Both the position numbers and the translations under genes were made by a program. A model generated the notes under the pieces. That model searched no databases and was not told the origin of the DNA. It was given only the letters and a program-made list of their open reading frames with translations. A stretch of DNA of 64,000 bases from Branchiostoma lanceolatum (lineage: Eukaryota; Chordata; Leptocardii; Amphioxiformes; Branchiostomatidae): NCBI RefSeq assembly GCF_035083965.1, contig NC_089723.1:3472001-3536000 (forward strand). Direction: 5' to 3'. This document shows positions 24,501-35,581 of this stretch, piece by piece; within the stretch, counting starts at the first letter, position 1; each line of letters starts with the position of its first letter.

Positions 24501-27500
24501 TAGTTTAATGTGCGCATAACTACGACATTCACCGTCTCTTTTGTGTGTGATACAAGTTCTTTCATCTATGTCCCAATCAGTCGAGCCGATCTCCGTTACC
24601 TGTCGTCCGTGGCGTCTACCAAAAGGTGCTTCAGACTGATGCAAGGAGACCACTTTGCAGTGGCTGACTGCTCTGAGGATGGAATATTGAAGAGAACATA
24701 CTGCATCATTGAACGTCGGCAGTTTGAAGATGACACAGGTAGGGCCACCTTTACTTCTTCACCTCAACAACATGTTTACATGTAACATGTGGAACATGAT
24801 ACCAATTTTACAAAGTTTCATCAGTCATACTTTGGATAGGCAACATATATCACCAAGTTTCTTCTATCTTCTCCTACCATTTGGTTGAATGGACTTAACT
24901 TTTTCTCAATCTTTTGGCCAAACGATAGGAAATTTGGCATTGGGGTAGCGCAGGCAAGAATACCAAAGACTTTTTTTTCATTAGGCCATACTGATTTGAT
25001 CATATGGATGACATCCACCGGGCACTGCAAAATTAGTGCAAGTGTGTAAAAAAAAGTTATTCCAAAAAAGTTGCCTTCATTTGATTATGAAATTTAAGTG
25101 TACTTAAGTTACAGAACATGGTATACCAATATATATGATACCTTCCAATTTTCTTGGAAGACTTTGGAAACTTCGTTCAGGGCTCGAAATACACGAGGAG
25201 TAAGTTAACAAAATCAGTACGTTTTGTGATATGAAAAGAGGCGTTGTATGACATTAGTCATCACCATTGCCATATTTCCATTCTTTGACATCAGTATCCA
25301 TTAAACCCTGATCTTAAAACCAGACGTTTCGCAAAATATATTTACATGGTCGCATGCTGAAGATTACAAATAAGATTTTTTGGAAAATGGATACTAATGT
25401 CATAGCGCGGAAGTCAAAGAAGAGGTTTTGAAATAACAAAAAAATGTAAAATCTTTTTTTTTGGTATACCATGCTCTGTATTTAGTTTTGTTCACCCTTG
25501 AAGGCTTCCTGACCACTTTGATTTCATATTGAAGGCAACTTATTTAGCCAAACTTATTTGCATGCTCTCATCGGCTTTGATTGAAGTCATCAGAGGACAT
25601 CATTCATATCATCAAATCAACATGGCCTAAGCGACATAGGTCCCCCCCCCCAAAAAAAGTTATTTCATTTGTGTATATGTCCTTCCTTCTGTCTGTGAAC
25701 ATAATAACTCAAGAATATTTTTGTAGGCTGTAGGGAAAAGGTACTTTGTACACTAGTATACAGAATATTCTTGAAATCTAAGTATCAGAAAAAGCAATAT
25801 AACCTTTTGAAACAGTTGTACTTTATTTGATGTTATAGTATTACTTCTTTGAAATTTTGAAGTTAACAACAGAATTACAGATTTAAGTTCTTAAGATTGT
25901 TTAACTTTGAAATTATGTCTTGCTGACATTCAACTTTATCTTGTGGTGCACCCAAAATTGTTTCTGTGCACCTAATTCTTTTGGTTGGGTACACCAGTGC
26001 ACCTATTTCCAAAAATGAGTTTCGAGCCCTGTACATACTTGGTATGTATGTACGAGGGTGAGTCAGTATATTTTGCAAGTTGCTTCATGAAAGGCTCATT
26101 TATGTTCTTATCTTCGTTGGTTTATCCTTTAATCAATGAGCACTTCAGCTTTTCAACAAGATTCCATCACTCTTTTCAGGTTCTGAGGAATTTCTGTTTG
26201 CCTGCACCTGCAAAAAGGCTGCTATGCAAACTGCACTGCTGACATCATGTTTGCGAACAGTAAAATCAGAGAGATTAGCTGAGTTTGCAAAACGGGAGAG
26301 GGCAAGGTACTGCATCCACAGCAGATGCCTGCAGGAACTGATAGAAGCCCTCAACTTGTCTGCTGATGCGGATGAAAGTGGTTCAGATGATGATGATGAT
26401 GAAGAGGAAGCGATGCCTTCTACATCTCCAGAGGTTCTGCAGACACACCCAAGAATAGTGGCAGTGTATGTCGAAGGGACTGGCTATGGACTTGTCACTC
26501 ACGAAGGGCCCAAAAGTAGATTAGTCTGCCGCAGTTGTACACGGCAAATTCATAACTGCTGCCACGTCCACCGCTATAGAGACTATTGCCGAAAACACGA
26601 TGTACCACTACCAGAGGAGCAGCGCACTGCAACAACCTCCAAGCCTCATGATGGAGTGTCGTACCGCCCCATCCCTTACCCAACATGGCCAGATGAGATG
26701 ATGGAGCTAAAAGACAAACTGAGATCTGGCCTGGCCCAATATCCCGAGCATCTTGTGCCCTCCATTTGGGATGCTACATGCAAGCATGGAAATCCATGGG
26801 ACACAAGAGATCCTGTCAAGGAAGGCTGGGTGACACACCGCGGTGTCACCATACACGATGCTGAAGGTGCTGTGCTCGACTACGTCGACCCAATCACAAA
26901 GGAGACACGTGAGAGGGTTGTGTACTTCAGGCCAACCACTGGCAACTGTACCTGCAAACTGCCATACGATGGCCAGGAAGATCTTGTCTTCAATTTTTCA
27001 AACAAAGCAATGTACGCCTACAACATGCTAACGAAGTACATGCATTTCATGATAGAGAACCGGACACCCCTCAGAGGCTTCCACAGAGCATGCCAGCGCG
27101 AAAACAATCTGTCAAAAACAAACCTTACTAGCTACAACACCTTCCTCTATGCCTACAACTCATTTGAACGACTACTCAACATCGACTGGACGACATCTTT
27201 CCAGTGCCCCACATGCCGTACACAACCTGAAGTCGTCATCATGGATGGCATCACACTGGGTTTCAGAAAGGACCTGATACCTGAGCTGCAGGACGATGTC
27301 CAGCATTCAGATGTAAGTATTTCTCCCTTTAGTTGAAAAAGCCTTCAATTTTGCAATTCTAAAGAGTAAAAAGTTTATTGTTACTCATTATAACTTTCAA
27401 CATTCCAAATGTACACTTGTTTCTTAAACAATCTATCAGGAAGAAGACTAAAATTAACTCAAACATTGCCTTGATATTTCCCTAGCCTCCTGTCATCAAC

Positions 27501-29492
27501 AGTGGAAGCAGACATCAGGATCGTGTGGTGATCAAACGTGATCCCACAAGGGTAGCACTGCGACGCTTTGCGGGAGTTGGCAAGGCCCTTTCCCTGCATG
27601 AGTGCAGGGAGATGGAAAGGGAGATGTGTAGCAGCGGACATGCATCACTGTCCAACCTAGTCAGACGTCTTCGCGGTGGCCAAAGGAAAGACGTCGTGGC
27701 GCCAAAGACTTACAGGTGAATGCACACAATTTTCACAAAAACAAAATTATAAGCCAGTAGCCATCCTGTATATTTCTCTAAGAACTAGGTGCAATGGACA
27801 AAGAAAAAATAAGAAAAACTATACTAGGAACTGACAGTGTTGTGAAAGTTGTCTTCGGTGTTCTTCTGGCATCTAACCAAATAAATCATCTCATTTTTGT
27901 GTAGGGATTTCTTGATACAGGTTTCAAGAAACACCCCTGCATGTGGCACAACGCAGGTTGCAGGATCTGGACAGGATGCTACAAGGGCCATCATCAAAGA
28001 AATTGCAGAAGGGCTAAACATCAAAGACTCAGTCAACCACGGGTATGCATTACAGTTATGGTGCTAACAGTGGGGAGGGGGAACTCTGAAATACAAAGAA
28101 TCCAATTCAAACCACTTTGCAATCTGGATCTTGAATCATGCATATGGTACTACCTCTCCCATTAACCCTGCAAAAGGTTAGCTTGCTTTGTGAAAAGGTT
28201 CAAGTTATGAGCAGCAACGCCATGTTCACATTTCCGGTATATATTGAAGTACTCAGGGAGAAAAGCAATCTAATGTCTGAAGTGGGTATGATAGATTTAA
28301 TCTGTGACGCAAAGTGCCTGCAGCCTGCGTGTTGTATAGATATAAATTATTTTGTAATGCTTGAAAAAAATCATCATTGTTTTTAAGTTGTTAAGCATAC
28401 ATACAATTCGAAGCTCCAATGGAATTGATATACTAGTAGGGTACTAAAAGAACTGCTTTTGAACATGGTGCCTTTGTGTTGTTTTCAGGAAACTCAGTAT
28501 GCTACAACAAACGGCCCCTGTCATTTCGGACGTCATTGATCGCGTTGCACCGGATGGAGATGTTCCCGCAGACGTTAGGGCAGTACTGCTGGACCTGGTG
28601 GAAAAAGTCATGGCTCCATATCAAGATGGATTGTCACCAGACATATCAGGTAACACTACCATAACAGTAAGCTAAACCGTTAAAACGCTGATGTAGGTGA
28701 TCTGTGGTTGAGAAAAGAGAAAACTCCAATGTCCTAATAGGGCTATACCAACTTGATGAAATTATTTTCAGTAGTTTGGACTTACTTTTGATATGTAACC
28801 CAATAACTTGACTTGAGAAAACTTTCAATCATGCTCATTTACTTGAGTACATTGAGGTTAATGTTTATGTTTTTGTGTTCTCCCTTACAGACTACCCAGC
28901 AGTCACACAGCCAGACTCCCCTAACTCACTCACCTACAGCTTCTTTCCATCCCAATGGCGGCGCCATGGAGATGGATACTTCACTGCTGATGTGCGAAAC
29001 ACACGAGCAAAGGAAAGGACTTCAGACTGCCGGAAAGAGTCACGGGGACATCCCACTTTAACGGCAGGAGTATTCACTTTGTATTGCCAACATGCCATTT
29101 GCTATGGCTTTGAAGTAATGTTAGAGCCAGAGTCTCCCAAGTACCCTTTTCGGATCCTAAAATCCCGTTTTTCCACTGCACCAAGCGTAATCATCTATGA
29201 CAATGCATGTCAGCTCCACTCATACTGCTTAAACAGGGACCCTGGCTTCTTCCAAAACTCACGTTTCTTTGTGGACAGACTGCACTTTAAGAATCACAAG
29301 GGTTGTAGCAAGGGGTATTGCCTAGACATGTACAAAGCATCATTTGACATACTGACAATCAACAGTCAAATCAATGAGCAAGCAAACTCAGGTCTGAGAC
29401 GTATTGAAGGACAACTGTCCTACATGAATCCGAGGAACTTCCTTCACCGCCTAGTCACATTCCTAGCTGTTAAGAACCTGGACAAGTTGTAA
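21547..29492 (+). CDS. KDZ (Kyakuja-Dileera-Zisupton) transposase-like protein, 893 aa
   Basis: Seven exons join in frame: 21547-21782, 24557-24738, 26180-27312, 27486-27715, 27905-28042, 28489-28649 and 28891-29492 (2682 nt). Residues 1-78 are basic and disordered. A SWIM-type zinc finger is seen as C148-T-C150 ... C184-I-H186. An acidic linker follows, then a cysteine cluster around residues 256-271 (LVCRSCTRQIHNCCHVH) of the kind found with KDZ transposases. The C-terminal domain has IYDNACQLHSYCLNRDPGFF (D797, C800), VDRLHFKNHKGCSKGYCLD and INEQANSGLRRI (E856), matching the YD.aC.l...R and N.Q.NS.L motifs of the KDZ catalytic core. The first catalytic Asp is not obvious. The closest family I recall is the KDZ-derived HMGXB3-like proteins, which would argue a related or domesticated origin. 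AATAAA repeats at 30249-30260 are the likely poly(A) signal. Confidence 0.9.
22899..23627. mobile_element. AT-rich nonautonomous element in KDZ intron 1
   Basis: The ends TATATAGAGTCGATTCCACA and (inverted) TACATAGAGTCAATTCCATG form terminal repeats of about 35 bp that include ACCGAGAGGGT. TA at each edge is compatible with a Tc1/mariner-type target. The interior repeats TTCCAACATGTT-like phrases. No coding capacity. Confidence 0.75.
25178..26031. mobile_element. CAGGGCTCGAAAT-family MITE in KDZ intron 2
   Basis: Starts CAGGGCTCGAAATACACG and ends GTTTCGAGCCCTG; shares GGTGCACCCAAAATTGTTTC-like interior with 9397-9800 and 5302-5659. Its larger size (854 bp) indicates an internal insertion or a longer founder. 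No clean target duplication seen. Confidence 0.75.
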
Positions 29493-30270
29493 GCAATCAA
29501 TGTAGTCAGTTATATTTGTACTGTTGTAGATTACATTTTCATGTCTAATCTTTATACTGGTTTAAACAGAAGCTTAAGTTCTTTGCAATCCTGTTTCAAA
29601 TGGATCTTTTTGTCAAATGATATTGATGTATGGTAGCATGCCTAAGTTGACAGCAAACAGGTGCCTTGTTATGTTTAGCAGCTGTCTTTTCTGCAATTTT
29701 TTGTTTGTATTGTCATTATGAGGGACATATACCTTGTACTGTCATTATGAGGGGCATATACCTTGTACTTTTTGCAAGAATGCAAATGTATTGACCACTA
29801 TCTGTATAAATGAGAATGCAGTAACTATGATGTGCAAATAGGGACATATACCTTGCAATTTTGGCAATGAATTCAGCATGAGAATGCAAATGTACTATTA
29901 TGTAGTGAACTGCTGTTTGTATGATGATGAAGAAGGGACTTATACCTTGATAACTTTTAGTTTAATTCATGGAGTCGGGATGACTCCTGCTAAAATCTGA
30001 GAGATAATGGGCAAGAAGGCGCATCTGAATTATTGTTTTCAATTGTAAAACTTTGTAATGACAGTAATGTATTCTTAGGTATGTTAATTTCCTTTCATAT
30101 GATTGTGTTCAGTTGAGTTATGACTTATGTGAGTAATGTGACATTGTTGATTATTCCTGTGTTTCCCACTTGTTTTATTCTATGTGACTCTGAGCCCCCT
30201 TGGAAATCAGCTCATGGCTGAAGGGACCAACCAGATGTTTGAAGATTGAATAAATAAATAAATAAACAAA
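29493..30270 (+). other. 3' UTR of the KDZ transposase-like gene
   Basis: Follows the TAA at 29490-29492. It contains repeated phrases GGGACATATACCTTG / GGGGCATATACCTTGTAC near 29722, 29752, 29842 and 29935, and ends at a run of overlapping AATAAA signals (30249-30260). Confidence 0.6.
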
Positions 30271-33200
30271 TAACCGTTGTGTAGATAAATGTGACAATTC
30301 GGATGATCAGCACCATGAGACAATGTCTAGCGTAGAAATAAACGTAAAGCAAGGACAACAGCAACAACGTGTTGAAGTTGGTAAGCCAAAACAGATAAAG
30401 ATTGAAAAATTTGCAGAGCTTGTAACGTTACCCAAAATCTGAATACAAATTTCCACACCCAACAACTTCAAACGAAAGCGTGAACAAGTCCATCCTTCCA
30501 TAGACCTAGATATACCGTATTGGCTGTCATCATAAATTTTGTGAAAGTTTGTACAAAAATCACCTGGCCAGGATCGCTCTTGAGTAGCCTTCGTAACATA
30601 AGTTCATTCTGGATTCCAGCCTTGGCGACTGTTTGATACTAACTGAGGGGGAGGGCCGTTAGTTTGAACAGTAGGTGAAAATTACACAACTTCCGTCGAT
30701 CATCTTGCTTCAATGGCGCCCCGAATTTTGGATGTCGCTAGCTTCACGGCCTCTTGGCTTCCTGCCGTCTCGCGAGTTTTTCAGTCACGGCTGCATGCAG
30801 TCGCAGTTCCCAGGCCTCTGCGTCTCATCAGTTCGCTGTAAGTTCGCTGCAAACCAGCCGCCATTTTAACCGGTCCATTTTAGGTATCGGACCGGAGTTT
30901 GTAGGACGCCACCTCCAGCCCGGGGGGCTACAAGGTAGCACAACACAGTTTTAATCTATGACGCGAGTACAGAAAGTAGTGCGGCCCAAACTCTTGGAGA
31001 CTGGGTAGAAAGCTGCACGTGAGAGGCATCCATGTGTAAACTGTGCTGTGTGGTGTAAAAATATGTCGGGCTTTATACTGTAAGATTTGGATAGTGGGCA
31101 TTTTCCGCTTTGTGTATAAATGCGCCATCTTGTGCAATAGCCTCACGGGGTCAGGCGGCTGCAGTTTAGTGACCTCTCGCAGAGCGCTTTTCGAAGTGGG
31201 CGTGAGGAGCCGATACGCCGACAGAATGTTTTAGTTTTTTTAGTTATTTGTAGGTTGTACCCTAAAATCAAACATATTCGTTTTTCGTATTTCTCAAGTG
31301 CACCGCGCTATAATTTTTACCGCGTCGAGGCTAGTCACCTTGCGGCCCTTAACTATAGAAATTCCCATAGGCCGAAAATTGTGTTCTGCTACCACAATTC
31401 CGCTAAGAAAAGTAGGACGGAAAATGTAATCATATCGGCAAAAAGCGGTTTCTGGCTGCTTTCCGATGTTTTTATCGGTATCGTCTGCTGTCTCTTTATG
31501 TTTGATAGAAACCATAGAAAAATGTAAATTTTGGACCCAAGACGAGTTTTCCTGGGGTCAGTCGGCATACATGCTGAGAAAGCTAAGTAAATGATGTCGC
31601 TGAAAAATAAAATAAAAATAAAAAGTCATGTGGTCATTTTTTCGCGATCTCCGATGACGCAAATGCGGTGAAAATGCATTAAAAACGCTGCTTTTTGACG
31701 AAAAAAAATGCATCGCCGTTGCCTTGGCTATTACAATAAAGGCTTCGATGGCGAACCAACTGCACCGCGCCCAAAAATACCACAACTCACGGGCTTTTCA
31801 GAAGATTCAAAATATTTATGATCACTTATGCACAGCTAAACCACCACCAAGCAATCTGGGGCAGTAATCAGTGTGACGACCACGCACTTCCGGCGGATTA
31901 CCGGATCATGACATTTGAACTCCGACCCAGAACCTTTAGGCACCGGCTCGGAATTTGATTTAACCGTATAGTAAAAGAGTCCCATAAATAAGACACAAAT
32001 GGATAGTCTTGGCCCCAGATTTATTGGCTAGCGCTATATGAATGACCCCCACCCCCTCCTGAAAAGTCCAGCCTTTGCAGAGTTCCACTCAAATCTACTC
32101 TAATCTTTTCGGTCGCGTCACGCAGATTGGTCTAATCCTAGTAGTGCGCCCTAGACGATAATATCGCCTGATTACCCGAATCGTGCTTTCCATGTGTCCG
32201 AGATTTGTATGTTGAAATATGAGATTTATATTTAGATGACTCCGAGGACCTCTAGTCAGCACATTTAAACTGGGCATATTATTGTCGGAATATAAACGGA
32301 ATTCACTGTTTTGGGCGACGCCACAAAGAAGAGCCTAATGAGTATTGTGTGCAGTCTGTAAGAATTCTAGGAATCTTCTAGGAATTGTGTCCTCAAGACG
32401 ATAACTCAAGAATGCCTGGACGAATTGTCTTCATATTTGGTAGGTGGGTAGCTCTTTGTGAGACCTCAGCAGAAATTATTTACGCAATTCTCACCGTCGA
32501 TTGACTTGTCCGCAAATATGTCCAACATCCCGACGAACCTGCTATGCAGGATCGGAAGTTTGGAATGACCCTGTTACTGAAGTCGTGTTTTCCTGAAGCG
32601 CCTTCAGAACACATCCGCCGCACAAGCGTTATCATGATAGTCTGACCGGTCCTTGAAAAGGTCTATGAGGGTGACGCGATATTTAGCGACTGTGTAGATG
32701 GATTTTTTTCCTGAACTCTGAGCAACATAGGGGTGCTATGATAGGGGTGGCTATTGTTGGGAATAGATAACTCGTTGAATTAGTTTTAAAAAAAATTAAA
32801 AAATACTAGTATCCCCATCTTGGGGTTTATCGCACCCCCGCTCTATATGTATATTGGAATAGTCTGCTGTTTGGAGTCTAATGGGACAATCCAAGGGCTC
32901 TGGTTGAGGGGTGGGGGGTGTAGATGCGTTTGATGACAGTTGACAGATCAGGTTAGCATTTTTATGGCAAGTGTATAAAAAATTTGCAAGTTTTTTTTTC
33001 ATTCCTGAAATTGTGAAACCTCCTTTTTACAACTTTCCCAAAGGATTAAATATCGATGCATTACTTGCAACAGTTTAGCCCCCACCCTCACCCCCCCATG
33101 GGCTGAAGGAATGCGCTTTACCTTCTACGAACAAAAGACGGACGGAACTACTCTGAATATTTTTCTTGGCCACGCTGATTTGCCGTTAAGAAAATAAAAT

Positions 33201-34160
33201 GCATTTCTTTTAAAACACCACTGCAAAAGTCCGAACATTTTTTTCAAACGCCAGGTTTCCTTGTCAAGTCAGCAATTTGTAATCGTATTCAGAGTTTGTT
33301 TTTACGACACCCTGTCACAATTACGAAATGGTTTCGGCCATGGCGCCAGGTAATTGCTCCCATTGTTTCCCGCGTGGGTAAGCTGTCATAACAAGCTTGG
33401 TCTGCTAGTAAAGATGTCACCCCCGACTTCTCCTAAATCATCGCGCCTAAAAGTCATCAAAGCCCTGCGTTTACCATCCCGGGTATTCTTGTGAGTTAAA
33501 GCCTTTACGTTATCATTTAGATTTTTAGTTATAGTTACGTTTGATATAACAGCGTCTTAGCAAATGTTGCCGTATGTTATTGGGAAACTAGCCTCGTTAT
33601 TTTCAATCGTACGATTAACTGCTATACTGGCCATATTTCTCCACCGCCCGCTTTTCTAATGATGGTAAATAAGTTACGTCTGTGGTAGCCAGAATTACAT
33701 TTTCCCTCTGAAAGCAATCATATTCATCAGTTTAGCCAAAGACGCCATATCCCCATATCCATCTTTTTGGAGGGGGGGGGGGGGGGGGTTTGACTTACTC
33801 ACGAAGTACTCCTGTAAACTGTACTTAGTAGAATTTGATTCTACATATGTGCCATTTTTTCTTCCGATGTTACGACTAAAAGAAGCTTAGTAGAATGTTA
33901 CATAATTTGTCAGTAGAATAAACATCCTTTGTAGGATCAATTTCTTCAGAAAAGGATAGCGCTTCATTAGTACAAACGAGAATCAAGATGGCCGCCATGC
34001 AAATCAGCTTCCTTTTTCAAGACGAGAGGCTGAAAGGGTGAAAAAACATGAAAACCACGTACCTGTATAGATGCCATCACCAGTTGAAGATAGTTTTATA
34101 GGTTACTGAATGTAGAGAAAGGTAAAACTGCATCTGATCTAATTTTTTTTTTTTTGCCAT
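30271..34160. other. Right internal noncoding region of the KDZ-type element
   Basis: I see no convincing exon on either strand. It contains an 18-base G-rich run near 33772-33788, an A/T-rich stretch near 31600, and CpG-bearing unique sequence. Short open frames lack splice support or recognisable motifs. Confidence 0.5.
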
Positions 34161-35500
34161 CGCGAAAGAAAATTGCCTGACGTATGAAATTCACCGCAAC
34201 GCGTTTCAAATTGTCCCGCGGCCGGTATAGGTCCGGCCCGTCCGCCGCCAAGCACGATTGTCCGTCATTTTGCCATCGATCGCGAAAGAAAAATTGCCTG
34301 ACGTATTATTTGACATTCACCGCAACGCGTTTCAAATTTTCCGGCGGCCGGTATAGGTCCGCCGCCAAGCACGACTGTCTGTCATTTTGCCATCGCGAAC
34401 GAAAATTGCCTGACGTATGAAATTCACCGCAACGCGTTTTAAATTTTCCGGCGGCCGGTAAAGGTCCGCCAACAAGCACGATTGTCCGCAAATTGCCATC
34501 GCGAACGAAAATTCACCGCAACGCGTTTCAAATTTTCCGGCGGCCGGTATAGGTCCGGCCCGTCCGTCGCCAAGCACGACTGTCCGTCATTTTGCCATCG
34601 CGAACGAAAATTGCATGACGTATGAAATTCACCGCAACGCGTTTCAAATTGTCCCGCGGCCGGTATAGGTCCGCCGCCAAGCACGATTGTCCGTCATTTT
34701 GCCATCGCGAACGAAAATTGCCTGACGTATAAAAAATTCACCGCAACGCGTTTAAAATTTTCCGGCGGCCGGTATAGGTCCGCCAACAAGCACGATTGCC
34801 ATCGCGAACGAAAATTCACCGCAACGCGTTTCAAATTTTCCGGCGGCCGGTATAGGTCCGACAGTCCGCCGCCAAGCACGACTGTCCGTCATTTTGCCAT
34901 CGCGAACGAAAATCGTGCTTGGCGGCGGACTGTCGGACCTATACCGGCCGCCGGAAAATTTGAAACGCGTTGCGGTGAATTTTCGTTCGCGATGGCAATC
35001 GTGCTTGTTGGCGGACCTATACCGGCCGCCGGAAAATTTAAAACGCGTTGCGGTGAATTTTTTATACGTCAGGCAATTTTCGTTCGCGATGGCAAAATGA
35101 CGGACAATCGTGCTTGGCGGCGGACCTATACCGGCCGCGGGACAATTTGAAACGCGTTGCGGTGAATTTCATACGTCATGCAATTGTCCGTCATTTTGCC
35201 ATCGATCGCGAACGAAAACTGCCTGACGTATTATATGACATTCACCGCAACGCGTTTCAAATTTTCCGCCGGCCGGTATAGGTCCGCCGCCAAGCACGAC
35301 TGTCCGTCATTTTGCCATCGCGAACGAAAATTGTCTGACGTATGAAATTCACCGAAACGCGTTTCAAATTGCGCCGCGGTCGTATGAACGCACGTACGAA
35401 TTTTCCCGGCCGCGTAACAAACTGCCCACCGAGGAGGCGTACGAAATTCTGCGGGCCGAAGTGGCGACGTGTACTAATATCGCTCACCGCGCCGCCCACA
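34160..35500. repeat. Right subterminal minisatellite array
   Basis: Units of about 100-120 bp (AATTGCCTGACGTATGAAAT, TCACCGCAACGCGTTTCAAA, TTTTCCGGCGGCCGGTATAG, GTCCGCCGCCAAGCACGA, TGTCCGTCATTTTGCCATCG) repeat about a dozen times with indels. Units from 34913 to 35185 are inverted relative to the rest. Open frames repeating NLKRVAVNF are translations of the array, not genes. Confidence 0.88.
34609..35185. repeat. Palindrome with 273-bp arms
   Basis: The left arm 34609-34881 and right arm 34913-35185 are reverse complements of equal length, by hand apparently without gaps, separated by a 31-base spacer (34882-34912). They fall inside the right subterminal array. Confidence 0.85.
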
Positions 35501-35568
35501 ATTTGGTACGCTACGTCAGTTTCATACGCGTATGAATTTCATACGCGTATGAAACTGACGTATGAAAC
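35501..35568. repeat. Right terminal inverted repeat of the KDZ-type element
   Basis: Plus strand reads ATTTGGTACGCTACGTCAGT through CATACGCGTATG twice to GACGTATGAAAC. Reverse complement of 12885-12952 with five mismatches. Confidence 0.85.
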
Positions 35569-35581
35569 CTTGGTTTTGGGG

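Larger units (their letters stand above)
12871..35581. mobile_element. Giant (about 22.7 kb) KDZ-type DNA transposon
   Basis: An inverted repeat of 68 bp at 12885-12952 and 35501-35568 matches at 63 of 68 positions by hand. Inside it both ends continue with a CGGTGGGCAGTTTGTTACGC block (12998-13017, and inverted near 35410-35432). Both ends then run into minisatellite arrays, about 1.8 kb at the left and 1.3 kb at the right, of different unit types. Between them lie a KDZ transposase-like gene (21547-29492, plus) and a divergent 381-aa gene (16998-19581, minus). Outermost bases GGTCAAAA (12871) and, inverted, CCCCAAAA are only weakly similar. An 8-bp target duplication expected for KDZ elements was not found; only TCAG is shared next to both ends. 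Exact boundaries are therefore uncertain by about 15 bp. Confidence 0.78.

Noticed and set aside
34184..35100. Repeated frames with NLKRVAVNF in the right array
   Set aside because: Pure minisatellite translation, mirrored by the palindrome.
12871..35581. CRISPR-like interpretation of the regular arrays
   Set aside because: Units are contiguous minisatellites without unique spacers, in an intron-rich animal genome, and they sit inside transposon termini.
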